Part shown: piece after piece, positions 44,703 to 56,342 of the stretch | Numbering within the stretch: position 1 is the stretch's first letter | Layout: every line of letters starts with the position of its first letter | Assembly: GCA_949152475.1 (NCBI GenBank) | Contig: OX424555.1 | Span: 17,068,868 to 17,132,867, forward strand | Source of the DNA: Terebella lapidaria | Taxonomy: Eukaryota; Annelida; Polychaeta; Terebellida; Terebellidae | Length of the DNA: 64,000 nucleotides | Reading direction: 5' to 3' | Notes under the pieces: generated by a model | What the model was told of the DNA's origin: nothing | Database searches by the model: none | The model's input: the letters and a program-made list of their open reading frames with translations, nothing else | Translations under genes and position numbers: made by a program

Positions 44703-44776
44703 CAGATAATCCGCGCGGACGCGGGTCTCTCGCCAATAGTGGCCTCGTGCCGACCCTCGTCCTTCCGGATTATCTT
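44703..44776. repeat. Inverted repeat with GC-rich loop
   Basis: AGATAATCCG at 44703 is complemented by CGGATTATCT at about 44767-44776. The inside is GC-rich in contrast to its surroundings. Possibly a tiny MITE or a hairpin RNA. No target duplication was verified. Confidence 0.5.
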
Positions 44777-45572
44777 ATACATATAGGGACGCTTGGTCAC
44801 TTGTCACAGCAACATTTTCCAACCACCATTAGTGATAACATCAGATCAATCAGAACGCAAATTCAAATGTATGCGACTGAGTACTGAGTTACCCCGGCTA
44901 GCAGTCTTTCATGTTTGACGCCCTAGGGCCGAGTGCGAAACTCATACTTCAAACTAAAATAAGTAAGTGCCACTTATTCATCACCTCGAAGATGATTCAA
45001 CGATTGAGCCACAAATGCTGTACAATGATAATACATCATATTCGGATGGCGGTTTGCAACTTTGCGTATCCATATTAGACTAACAAAACTGTTTCATTGG
45101 GAAATGGCAACTCGTCGTTCTGCGTGATTGTATGCATGTCCACGCATTGCTAATAATTACTAATAATTATGTCCTAAGAATTAACCCGCTATCAACGTCA
45201 AACTTTGATATTTTTGGGTTTTTGGTTCCATACCGATAGAAAGGTACATTTGTATAGGCAAATTTGGAAAATGTTGCAATATTTGGAAAAATATTGCAGC
45301 ATCGGAATCGGACCACTTCATTTATCAATTGATATATCAAACTATTACCACCGAACAACCAGATTTTGATATGCCAATAGGGCACCGAAGTCTCGTTCCA
45401 CATGTGTCCAAAAACTACGTATTTTTGACGTAATTTTGTACTTCCGGGGACAAGCCTTGCCACGTGGTCACTTTTGCTGATTTAGATTGAATTCACAAGT
45501 AACGTGCAACAAAGTTTTTTTAGATATATTCATAACTTTTTCTTGAATGTAATGAAAGTAATCCGAATTATT
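44777..45572. other. Non-coding interval
   Basis: A perfect 10-bp stem TGCAATATTT/AAATATTGCA (45274-45297) with a 4-nt loop is the only structure seen. No gene was recognised. Confidence 0.35.
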
Positions 45573-45574
45573 TA

Positions 45575-45752
45575 CAGTGGATCCTGTGTTGAAGACCACC
45601 TGGTTTGAGAGACCACCCTGTGTTTTAAGACCGCTACACTTGGTCCCAAATGGCCTTTTATCATCAGAAAGAACATGTCGTGAGAGACCACCTGTCATTC
45701 AAGACCACCTTTTTGGGGTCCCTTGGGTGGTCTCAAAACACAGGATCCACTG
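45575..45752. mobile_element. 178-bp mariner-type MITE
   Basis: Ends CAGTGGATCCTGTGTT (45575) and AACACAGGATCCACTG (to 45752) are perfect inverses, each flanked by TA (45573-45574 and 45753-45754). TA duplication with CAGTG termini is the Tc1/mariner pattern. The inner GAGACCACCTGG/TTTTGAGACCACC words recur. Confidence 0.85.
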
Positions 45753-47140
45753 TACTTACAAAATTTACACAAAATCAGGTGTATTTTTCAAACTGAAAAA
45801 GCGCCCTGTTCAAGTGGTGTTTGAGAGTGCATTTCTCAGGCATAAATTTGATTATAACACAAATATTTATGTGATGTTACACTTGAAATAGTACAAAATA
45901 ATTCTTTCCCTTATGTATTTCCTCGGAACACAAAAAGAAAGTATAAGTTCGACTCGATTTAAAAGCCTTGGTACATTATCTGCCGTAATGTCCACAAATG
46001 CCCAGAAACATGGGCTATTCAAACTCTTCAATCGGCAGGAAATATTTGAGGAATAATACATTCATCGATTTGATAGCGGTTGTAATGTGTCAATAATAGA
46101 AATATAAAATTCCAATTAATTTCCGTTGATTTACGTTGATTTGGAACCGAACAATTACGATATTTACAATTTCTTTAGAAAATTTGGCGGGAAAGTTGTG
46201 TGTCCCGAAAATGACAAAATAACGCAAAATAACGATACGTTTTAAATCTCACTTTGGTGCCCTATAACTAACAAAAACTGCAACATTTTGGGAATAAAAA
46301 CAAAGCCTCCACAAGAGGCGTACAATGTATGAAATATACATGTAAGAATCAATCTATTACCACCAATACAGAATACAGAATAGTTTGACATTCAAAAAAC
46401 ATGGTAGGCGTTTTTATTGTACACTTGATGGAATTAGCATACAACTGCCCCAAAACCTACGAAAACAATCAAGACACAAGAGACCCGATGCAAAAGATGA
46501 ATGACAAGATGTGGGCAAGAATCATTGGAGGTTCTGTATTGAACTTGTCGCATATAATAAATTCAGGCATATGATAATGTACATTATTTTGAAAAGTGCA
46601 TGTATACTACCCCTGAAAAACTACTACTAGTAATAACTTCCACTACTACTAGTGCAAAATTGTCGAATTTGACGGCCATCTTGGATTTATAGAAATGTCA
46701 TTATCCTAAATACTTATTTAACGTTTTCTGCTCATAGACAATGTATCGGCACCGCACAGTAAGCAGCAAAATGTTACATATGTTATATTTTGTAGACCTA
46801 TATAGCCTAAAATGGTGGGATCTAAAAATTTGAGATTTCGTTGGGTGGCCATATTGAAATATGGCTCGACCCATATATTTACAGCGGTTGTGCAACCGGA
46901 GATAATATTTAAAAGTAGTGAAAAAAAAACCTTGAGAAAAAAATGGTTTTAGAGGATCATGGGGGTTGCAAAGGGACCTCCTGTGTACTAGTATACTTGA
47001 CTGTAAGATTAGATAGGCCTATACATGTATATGATCCAGCGGACCGATATTGAAATGGCGATGAGTTGACAATAATTTCACGACTTTAGTACCGCACAAA
47101 AATATATACACCTTTGACATGAAATCCCTCTTAGTCCAAG
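45753..47140. other. Non-coding interval, nothing recognised
   Basis: AT-rich. A short CTACTACTAGT repeat at about 46620-46655 is the only pattern noted. Confidence 0.4.
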
Positions 47141-47760
47141 GTGATAATTTTTAGTTTACCCGATCTATGTGTCCTATTTTCGTGGTGTTGTGTCCGTCAT
47201 CAGTCCATCCGTTGTCCATCTCTCCGAAAATTTGAGAAAGGATACCCCCAAAATAATTCAAGAGGGAGACACTTTTTAGGGTTTTTTTTCCGCTATTATT
47301 CTTTCAAAATAGTGGCCTTTTTTTACGAAAAACCGTCAATTTTGGAATATAGGAGCCATTTTCTTAAAAAAATGTCTCATCAGTTTTGGAATTTTTGTTT
47401 CAAAAGATTCCCCTCATGTACCTTCATGGTGTGTATGAGTTTCTTTGCCCTTGAATCGCCTGTCTATGTATGACGGCCATTTTGACTTTTGGGTCAGTGA
47501 AAAAAAATTGTCCCAAATTACTTTATTTTTGGCCATTTCAATTATGTACTTTTTACCACTTTTATCCTTCCTTTATGAATATTTAACAATTTTTCCTTTC
47601 ATAATGGGGGCTACCACAACTGTTCGCCTAGAACACTTGAAAATAGAACTTGTATATTTGTACTTCCAAATGGGAAGTCATATATGGCGAAATATATGGT
47701 AACCTCGAATTCGACGACCTTGGAAGGTTGAAACAGCAATTTTTGAGTAAAAAAAATGCT
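47141..47760 (+). repeat. Degenerate copy of the head of the AGGTCA-repeat family
   Basis: TTTTTAGTTTACCCGATC, TTGTGTCCGTCATCAGTCC, CCCCAAAATAATTCAAGAGG and GGGAAGTCATATATGG match in order the head of the element at 61770 (TTTTTAGGTTACCGGACC, GCGTCCGTCGTCCGTCG, AAAAATAATTCAAGAAGG) and the fragment at 49110-49730. The AGGTCA tandem part is absent here. Confidence 0.6.
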
Positions 47761-47860
47761 CATGTTTGCAACTTGTCTGTCTTTTTTTCAAAAAATTCAG
47801 TTCGAGATTTTTACTCCGGAACATGCCAATTGGGATACTGGATGTTGCATTAAAAGATGT

Positions 47861-47880
47861 AACCCCCCCCCCCCCCCCCC
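47861..47880. repeat. Poly-C tract
   Basis: Uninterrupted run of about 20 cytosines. The length is uncertain. Confidence 0.85.
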
Positions 47881-49109
47881 ATTGTACATATACCTCAGTT
47901 TTTAAATATAATCACATAGGATGTCTCATATGGGACATCTTTTGGTGAACTTGGACTTGACCTAAGATTACCTTGAGTGGTAGTTGTCGAGCTCACATTC
48001 AAAGTGAATAATGTAAATTGGACACATCAACTCTCTACGTAATGGATCTCTCGCTATGTTTGACAAATATTTTTCAAGTTTACCGCTCATCTTTGTCAAA
48101 TCCGACTGTCATCGATCCAGTAGTAGAACGCTGCCATTTCCAAATACCCATGGATCAATTCAACATTTTGACCAGAAATATATGCTAGTATTCCGAATAT
48201 AATTCTTGGCTTACGTACATCTGCTTGGATAGTAGGGAATGGAAAGAGTAGAAACTCAGAGTTATAATATGGTTTGTAATATTAAATTATTTGTATTTAT
48301 TTGTATTGAGTCAGATTCGATTCCCCATCCAATTCTACTCAAATTGTCTGTACAGCCACTGTTGTTGTTTTCTTTTCATTTTTCGGGCCTTAATTCCCAA
48401 ACCAGATATTTCTTTATTCCGTAGATGTTGCTATTGCCTTAGTAGATTCGATTTCATTAGCGAGTGCAAAAATTCACTGGCCTGGGCAGACGGATCGACC
48501 ATATTTGCGACACTCTGTATCCCACAGATGTCCCTGACTACAGTTCACATAATACTATTATACGGGCAAATCCCGCACAAAAGCGCACAGCAACATATGT
48601 CCATCTTAGTGGAATCGCTAGCTGCCCGTCACTGCGGAGACTTCGCAAACGGTTAGTTAGGGTGAATAGAGTAGTTTATTTGACGCCAATTTCAAATTGG
48701 TAACGAAGACCTTGACCTTGGATGGGACCGTAGTACAAAACAATCAAGACTGTGTTCCTGTGTTAACATAATTATGCTAATTGACCGTTGGTCAGAAAAT
48801 GCATGAAATGGAGACTTCAGATGAACACGAGTAGTTGGACCATTGGAGGTTACCATAATGTCCTAGTGACGGGCCAATATACGATGTTTTGTGGATCATC
48901 TGGTGATACTCTCTTGGTGAAATCCCGTTGGATATATTCGACCCCCGTGGGCTGTTTTGGCTCCGCTTTGCCGAATGCGGAGCTTCACCGACGCGGTGTT
49001 CTTCGTCTGTCCGTCCGTCCAGCCGTCCGTCGGAGCGCCCCAATTTCCGGGGTTTAGGGCTTTCAAGCTGATATTGCTGGAGATAGGAAATTTAACACGT
49101 GAGAAGCCC
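47881..49109. other. Non-coding interval
   Basis: No gene was recognised. At 49005-49032 a CTGTCCGTCCGTCCAGCCGTCCGTC stretch belongs to the same dispersed family as the flanking fragments. Confidence 0.4.
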
Positions 49110-49735
49110 TTAAACCTATAATGTTGGGGCGTCCGTCCATCCGTCCGTCGTCGTCAACTTTTGTCTTTAAAATTCACGGTCGCATATTCCTGAAATTATG
49201 CACAAAAATGCCTAAAAATATTTCAAGAGGGAGGATTTTTAGGTTTGGACTTTGGCAGCCATTTTCTCAAAACTTGTTTGATCAGTTTTGAGATTTTTGT
49301 TTCCAAAGATTTCACTTATATACCCTTATCACGTGTATAAGATTTGCTGCACTTGAATCGCCGTCTTCGTGTGCCGGCCATTTTGACTTTTCGACGGCTC
49401 GGCGGAATTTTGTTCTGTCCCAAAACAAGTAACTATTCGTTTGAGCTATTTCCAGCGAAAACAAAAACAATCTTTTTCTTCAACTTTGAAAAACATTTCG
49501 GTACTTTTTCCTTCATAATGTTAACCACCATAACTGTACTCATGGAATACTTGAAGATAGAGGTTAGATATTGCCTCTTTCAAATGGGGAGTCATATGTG
49601 ATGATTTGTGTAGAGACCTCGGATTTGACCTCCGATGACCTTGAAAGGTAAAACGGCCGCTTTTTGTCGAACATTTGGATCAAATTTGGAATGTCAAAAT
49701 ATTACTATTTGAACTTTGCAGCGGAGCACTCAAGG
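49110..49735 (+). repeat. Second degenerate copy of the repeat-family head
   Basis: GGGCGTCCGTCCATCCGTCC, AAAATATTTCAAGAGGGAGG, GCCATTTTCTCAAAAC and GGGGAGTCATATGTGATG follow the same order as at 47141-47760 and 61770-62170. Confidence 0.6.
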
Positions 49736-50269
49736 ATGAAAGGCCTCTTGTTATTTATTGAATTCGATTTTTTACGGAAGAGGGCGGGTTCAGTGACCGA
49801 TCAGATATAAAAATATGAAGCCAAAATACTGGATGAAGAAAACACACATCGTATATGGCAGATATTTTCCTTTAATAATCCATGCGTATAATCATATCAT
49901 TACTTGAAAAAACCTCATATTTTCATAGAACACTATTTCCATTCAGTAAGCCATATTTCAGATAGTATGTTATGTTTTACATAGGTCTTCCGTTGAACAT
50001 CACTTGCGATGCGTACCACACACCGTCTACTTTCTTCCACAACACGAGGTCTCTGAAACCAGAGATACATCTAGATAATTTTTTATTATGGGCCAGTAGA
50101 CTTCCGAAATCATCTATATAAAGCAAATATATTCAGAATGTGTATACCTTTTTGATATGACTGAAATATCTGGTGTGTAAGATTCATTAATATAAAAAAC
50201 AAGGTATCTGATTATAATAGGAAGCTGTGATCGTGAATCGTTGTCTATGTTCCTTACATCCAAAACATG

Positions 50270-51030
50270 GCACAAAGAGTGATGTAGCTTACCGGCATAT
50301 CAAATTTGCTACTGAGCTTTAAACCTAATAAATTCTGAGGTCAAGTTCAATGTCACCAACACACCCAACATATATGATTCCCAATATGCCCAAAATACAA
50401 ACATAAGATTCATACGGCATCTTTTCGTCCGCAGAGGTCAATTCATGCAATTCGTGTCACACGTGATCTTGAGATTCACCGCCCAAGGTTACCTGAGGTC
50501 AAGTTCTAGGTAACCGAAAAATCAAACATAAACTAACTTCCTATATCTACATACGTTTTGTCTGGAGAGGCCAATTCACATATTTCAGGTCAAAGGACCT
50601 TGAAATTTACCACGCAAGATATTCAGAAGTCTCACAACTCACACATTTCAGGTTAGATGTGGCATTGAGTCTTGAGAGCAAATTCAAGGCCAACCATCAT
50701 ACATGACTTCCTATACGCTCATATTACATTCCCATGCTTCATCTACAAATGAATGTGTTCACAGTCCAATTTATACATTTAAATTCAGACGTGTTTTTGA
50801 GTTTCAGCACTCGAGGCAACTTGAGGTCAATTTCAAGATCACAAAAGATCCACCATATGTGATTTTATATATGCTCATAACTCAATACTAAGCTGATGTA
50901 TATTTCAAGTGTTTTGTCTCCAATAACTAAATTACACACCTTCATGTAGTCATGATATTGAGTTTAACCAATCGATGTCTCGTGATATCAAGTTCAAGGT
51001 CACCGAAAGTAACTTCCTATAATCTCATAA
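50270..51030 (+). repeat. Diverged AGGTCA-type tandem repeats in the exon 3-4 intron of paralogue 3
   Basis: Roughly five weak units with GAGGTCAAGTTCAATGTCACC, TGAGGTCAAGTTCTAGGTAA, GAGGTCAATTTCAAGATCAC and AAGTTCAAGGTCACCG, spaced 130-170 bp. CTTCCTATA...CTCATAAT words lie between them, as in the arrays at 6950 and 62200, but much older. Confidence 0.6.
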
Positions 51031-51960
51031 TACAAACTTCAACCATGTGGTGTCCAAACGCTAATTAGTGTATTTTGGGGCATTTTGAGCCTTTCAGGCC
51101 GAATATACGAGCCTTTTAAATGATCCATTCTCAGCCAATCCATTCTCACGCGGCCTTGAAAAGATTACATAATATGCCATGCCTACTAACACAAAATCAG
51201 GAAAACCGTTAGTAGACATTGTTTTAGAACAGTAGGAAAAGTAGCAAATTCACTATTTTTGACAAATAAATGGCCACTAAACGGGTCCTTTTTTTAATGA
51301 CGCAACCCAAAATACGAAATTCAATTAGAGGTATTAGCCCTAGGTTAATTTTGGTAAATTTTTTAGGAAAATTCGTCCAGGCAAGAAAAGCTACACTGTA
51401 TTTCCCGGCAGGACGACGGACGGAAAACCACGATAATAGCTTATCGGCCCATATGGGCCGCTGAGCCAAAAACTAACATTATCACCATTTTCTACGCAAT
51501 CGCCATGAAAATTATAGTTATTTATTGATCATTTCATTCAAATATATCATAAGAGGGATATTTGTTGCACACTATCAAAAGACTTCGTCTCCATATATGT
51601 GTGCATGAATGAAGGTGATAAAACACTGACCTGTACAGCGCCCAAGGTTTGCCGTCCTTGTCCAGAGAAGCCTGTGTAGCAGCCACGCAAGCTGTGGTGT
51701 CGTTTAGCAGCTCGAAGTATGTAATCTCCTGAATCACCAGTTTCTTGACTGCGGGCATCAACTTTTCAAAGACTGCTTTCATTCCTGTGTACAAGTGAGG
51801 TACATTTCTCAGGTTTGATTCGACACACTCAAATGTGCGGCCCTAACATGCATCTGTCTCAGCGCTAGAGCTAAGCCATATTTTTTAATAATAGGATAAT
51901 ATGAGGTCATATTCATTTCTCAAGGTCACCGATAATCAACCATAATTTCATGCAATAATA

Positions 51961-52313
51961 TCAATAATAATAATTAATAACTGTAGGTTTTGATATAGCG
52001 CTTTCCAACGTTTTTCAACATTCTCAAAGCGCTTCACAATTATTACCCCGGATTTTATGGCCTGTAATCACTTTCCGACCACCGTCCATAGACAATCACC
52101 TGTAAGGCTGCCACTGGCGCGAGGTGGCTAGGTCACACATACATTAGAAACACTGCCAATTTGTACGACTGAGTGAATCGAGACACATTGTGATTCACAC
52201 CTTGCCCAAGGGTGTTAGACAGTCAACACAACAGCGCCAGCACCACGGCTCGAACCATCAACCTGCTGGTCACGAGGCGAGCGCCTTAACTGACTGCGCT
52301 ATCTGCCCTTACA
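51961..52313 (-). mobile_element. tRNA-derived SINE
   Basis: On the minus strand the head at 52313 reads GGGCAGATAGCGCAGTCAG, matching a polymerase III A box (TAGCGCAGTCAGTTAAGG). GATGGTTCGAGCC about 30 bp on is a B box. A unique body follows, then TTGAGAATGTTGAAAAACGT, a TATCAAAACC segment, and an AATAATAATT-type tail near 51961. The spacing of the two boxes and the simple-sequence tail identify a SINE of about 350 bp. The same GCGCTTT...AAAGCGCTT body style is seen in other animal SINEs. It sits between exons 3 and 2 of paralogue 3. Confidence 0.85.
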
Positions 52314-53062
52314 ATTTGCTGAGAACCTTCATATCCTTTTTGTAGTGGACGTAACTTGAGTATTGTTTTGTGCATCTGATGTCAAATTCGTACACATGCC
52401 TCTACTTTTGAACCTTTTCTCTCTAATGGTAAATGTGTGCATGCTCAAGTAGTAACAATCTTGAATTTGAACTATTCACGGATATTGATTCATTTATAAT
52501 CATCCAAGCTCTACCCAACATGACGAACACAACTTGAAGTGGGCATGACTGGGAGTTTTAGAGCTCAGATTATCTGAAGTTGATTTCAAGCACATTAGCA
52601 TATGTACCACATCATGTCATTAATACATTCGTATCACTTTCATGCATTTGGGCCGGTAGTTTACACCATTTGAACACACAGGGTCGTGTGAAATTAGGTT
52701 CAGGATCATCAACATATGCGCCATATGACTCCCGAGATGCTGATACTACCAATCCAATCTCCATCTTGAACTATTTTTTCTTCACCAACCAAACTCAAGT
52801 GTCTGACTCAATAATATTTCAGAGGCTTTCACCCTTCAGTTTCTCATATAAACAAAAAACAATAATGAAAAAAAATGCAAAATTGGAACTAATCAAAGAA
52901 AACCACTATTTTGAAGATTTTTTCAAGCTCTGCTCAAACCTGTGTTTGATAAATGAACTTTTGCAGAATCATAACCCTTGATCCAGTTTGCTTTCGATGA
53001 ATGACACGTGAACGAACGAAGTCTGTTCACTTCCACACATTCAATATATTCGATTAACGTAC
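52314..53062. other. Intron sequence of paralogue 3, nothing recognised
   Basis: AT-rich. The open stretch 52580-52981 on the plus strand has no recognisable domain. Confidence 0.4.
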
Positions 53063-53083
53063 CTGTTGTGCCGTTAATCGTGT

Positions 53084-53336
53084 GTTGAACCCACAAATGT
53101 TAAAACGCCCACAAATGTGAAAACCCACAAATGTGAAAACAAATTTTGTAAATCACCCACAAATGTAAAAAAATCAACCACAAATGTGAAATCGTTTTTT
53201 GTCAACTACCCACAAATGTGAAAATCTTCACCCACAAATGTGAAAAAAACTTCACCCACAAATGTGAAAAAAAAAATCAACCACAAATGTGAAAACGATT
53301 TTTGTCAATTGCCCACAAATGTGAAAATCTGACACA
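53084..53336. repeat. Left terminal array of the 8.1-kb element
   Basis: About nine CCCACAAATGTGAAAA units separated by short variable spacers (CAAATTTTGTAAATCA, CGTTTTTTGTCAACTA and similar). The core CACAAATGTG is an imperfect palindrome. Confidence 0.9.
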
Positions 53337-53407
53337 ACATTAGCTTCAACATGAGGAATGTTTTTAGGTTACCGACCTTTGTTCTGAAAACCTATTACAC
53401 AATTAAT

Positions 53408-54138
53408 ACTTTACCCTATTATCATCATTTTTCCATAAAAACCTTCATATCTCAGTAAATATTGATCGTAGAGCAAAAAGGACATTATTTTCGAACCCAT
53501 AGGGCTAATTGGCAATATACTAGGCGTGGTTTGGTATCAAATTACACCTGTGATGTCAAATTACACCAAACCGGAAGTAGAAATATTTTTCAAGGAAATG
53601 GGCTCAGGATGCCCAAGGATCAGTTATTAGGCCGTTTTGGTGTGTTAGAAGGCCAAAAATTTACACTTTCCCTTATTATCACCCACTTTTCCATAAAAAC
53701 CTTCATATCTCAGTAAAGATTGATCGTAGAGCAAAAAGGACATTATTTTCGAACCCATAGGGCTAATTGGCAATATACTAGGCGTGGTTTGGTATCAAAT
53801 TACACCTGTGATGTCAAATTACACCAAACCGGAAGTAGAAATATTTTTCAAGGAAATGGGCTCAGGATGCCCAAGGATCAGTTATTAGGCCGTTTTGGTG
53901 TGTTTGAAGGCCAAAAATCTACACTTTCCCCTATTATCACCCACTTTTCCATAAAAACCTCCATATCTCAGTAAATATTGATCGTAGAGCAAAAAGGACA
54001 TTATTTTCGAACACGTAGGGCTAATTGGCAATATACTAGGTGTGGTTTGGTATCAGATTACACCTGTGGTGTCAAATGACACCAAACCGGAAGTAGAATT
54101 ATTTTTCAAGGAAGTGGGCTCAGGATGCCCAAGGATCA
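53408..54138. repeat. 258-bp tandem repeat, two full and one truncated unit
   Basis: GATCGTAGAGCAAAAAGGAC occurs at 53464, 53722 and 53980. Each unit also has TAGGCGTGGTTTGGTATC and CACCAAACCGGAAGTAGAA. The third unit stops at CCCAAGGATCA, where GC-rich DIRS sequence begins. Open stretches within units are repeat by-products. Confidence 0.9.
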
Positions 54139-54230
54139 ACAAGGCCGGACGAACAACACGCCCAAGCGTTGTGGTTCCGGGGACCCCTCCCATGGTTCTC
54201 GGGCCTCACGTAACGGCAACATTACTATTA

Positions 54231-55160
54231 TTATTCATTATATGATGACGCAGCCATGGCCCGTACGTCATGCGCCCGTACCCGAAAAGAACAATCAGTC
54301 GGCTGATCGCCGAGATCGTAACAGAGTCGAATGCATTTCTTAATCCAAGAAGAGATAGTCGGGGAGCGAATATCGTTCTTGAAGCTTTTCAGATAAGAGA
54401 CGAAAAGAAGCTTTTTGCCTTGACGAAAACCCTTGGTCTTGTCAAGGTAAAAGCGCAACGCACGTACGGGACAGAGCTTCGCGTCACTCTCCAAGTCCGT
54501 GCCAACTTCCAAGAGAGGCATCGAGAGCAGGGATCACAATCGCCAATGGATGGGCCGTAGACAGCTGGGTTTTCGAGAGAAAAGACGGGAGAACGCCCAG
54601 TCTGACCTGAGCATAGTTCTCCTTCCAGCTAATCTTAGACGCATCCAAAGCACCTCGACGCCTGCCAGAGGCTAGGGCAAGGAGAAAAACCGTTTTCCAA
54701 GTGACTAACTTGAGGGGCGCCGAAGCCAGGGGCTTGAACGGGGCTGATGCCAGACGGTTCAAGACCAACGACAAGTCCCACGCAGGAGTGGGGTTTCGCG
54801 CCACGGGACGATCTACCTCGAAGTTCTTGAGCAATAAAGTCAAGGCATGATCGGTCCTGTAGTCCACACCTTGTCGCGGCAAAAGCGTCTTAGCAATAGC
54901 CGTTCTGTAGCCTGCAAGGGTAGATGGCACCCGACCTTCAGAGAATTTTAACATCAGAAATTCAGCTATTAAAGGGGCATTGGCCGTGAAAGGATCAGTC
55001 TGCCTGCGCTCACACCAAGCACTGAAGACGACCCATTTCGACTCGTAGACCGCCAAAGAAGACCTTCTATTTGGTCGTGCGAGCCGAGAGGACACATCCT
55101 CAGAAAATCCCTTTGCGCGGAAGGATCGCTGGACAACATCCACGCGTGAAGGGCCAGCTG
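54231..55160 (-). pseudogene. DIRS tyrosine recombinase, one frameshift
   Basis: The N-terminal SAM-like part lies at about 55150-54900 (SLAVYESKWVVFSAWCERRQ, IAEFLMLKFSEGRVPSTLAG). The catalytic part includes ASGRRRGALDAS (first Arg) near 54660 and, after a frameshift at about 54500-54520, LCPVRALRFYLDKT and the RVRAHDVRAMAASSYNE block with the His-x-x-Arg and further residues, ending at 54231. The enzyme family joins circular cDNA to the genome without a target duplication. The coding start overlaps the end of the RT-RNase H frame, as in other DIRS elements. Confidence 0.85.
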
Positions 55161-55585
55161 GCGTGTGTTCTGGTGAAACACCGGAGACCGTGGCTGCCTC
55201 AGTAGATCTCCTCGCAGAGGCAACGGCCTCGGAACATCGACAAGGAGATCTAGAAGCTCTGGGAACCACAACTTCTCGGGTTGTAGAGGCGCAATAAGCA
55301 GGATCCAACATTGTTGTGCTCGAACCTTGGCAATCACTTGCGGAATCAGAATGGCTGGGGGGTGAGCATATGCATACAGGCCCTCCCAGTCCATAGACAG
55401 AGCATCCACACCCCAAGCCAGGGGGTCTGAGATTGGCGACACAAAGGTGGGGAGCCTGTTGTTCCAACGAGTGGCAAACAGGTCCACATGAGGTCGATCC
55501 CAAAGGGTACATAACTGTCGAAAGACCGCTGGAGACAAGGTCCATTCGGTAAGCTGTACCTGACCCCGCCGAGACAGCATGTCCG

Positions 55586-56342
55586 TGTGATAAATATCGT
55601 TCTATGGCCGATATTAGGCCGAAATGTCTGTGATCGCTGTGCTAAATCACAAGGCCGGCAGTAGCAGTTCAATAGTTTATTTGGGATGAAAGCCGACAAT
55701 GTCTCAATCACACTACAAGGCCGCAAACACACCTACGTCCGGTGATTTTCCCAGTCGACAATACTATATCCTCGATATTTAGTCCTTTGAACAATCCAAC
55801 ATATGAATATCACAGTTCAGTATCTAGTAGTCCTCGTGTTAGGCCTTCGCTTTACAATCACGGCCACAACTTAACAACACGTCTGCTCATGAGGACATCT
55901 ACTTCTCAACTCTCAGCAAAACTGTGCGGCCGGCAGCATGTGGTGTAGACTTTCCCGCCAAATGCATGCGGTGTTGTGATTGGTCATGTATGTGCTGATG
56001 TGTGCTGATCTCACCGGGAAAGTGGGTTTCCCCGGCGCGTGAACGAGACTTGTTATGCTTATATCTGTGCACGTGATGTGAGCGGTGGGTGTGACATGTT
56101 CTATGTTTAGAAGTAGGTGCTTGTGAAGGTCAAGGCCGAAACTAACTGGGTCGATGTACCGAATGAATAAGGCCGCAAGTGCATGTGGATTGACCTGTGT
56201 ATGTAACCATGACTACATGGAGTTTATGCTTGTGATCGTATAGTCTGTACCTGTCCTGTATGTAAGTCATGTAGAATGAATGTTTGTTGTGAAATATGTA
56301 TGCGCGGGAGGGACGGGGGTTACAGTCGCTAAAATTACTACA
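55586..56342 (-). mobile_element. Solo LTR (757 bp) inserted in the DIRS RNase H region
   Basis: On the minus strand it begins TGTAGTAATTTTAGCG and ends ATATTTATCACA (TG...CA). CGGA is repeated on both sides (plus-strand TCCG at 55582-55585 and 56343-56346). The RNase H reading (…NVLAD then MLSRRGQVQL) continues cleanly from one flank to the other, so the limits are firm. No coding region. It has no match to the LTRs at 22375, so it belongs to a different LTR retrotransposon family. Confidence 0.75.

Noticed and set aside
47141..49735. Independent protein-coding genes suggested by several 60-120 codon frames
   Set aside because: These frames lie in two parallel degenerate copies of the same dispersed repeat and share its sequence.
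51990..52313. A functional tRNA gene
   Set aside because: The A and B boxes are followed by SINE body and tail, and a full cloverleaf with acceptor pairing is not present.
53462..53974. Two nearly identical 84-codon proteins
   Set aside because: They are successive units of the 258-bp tandem array.
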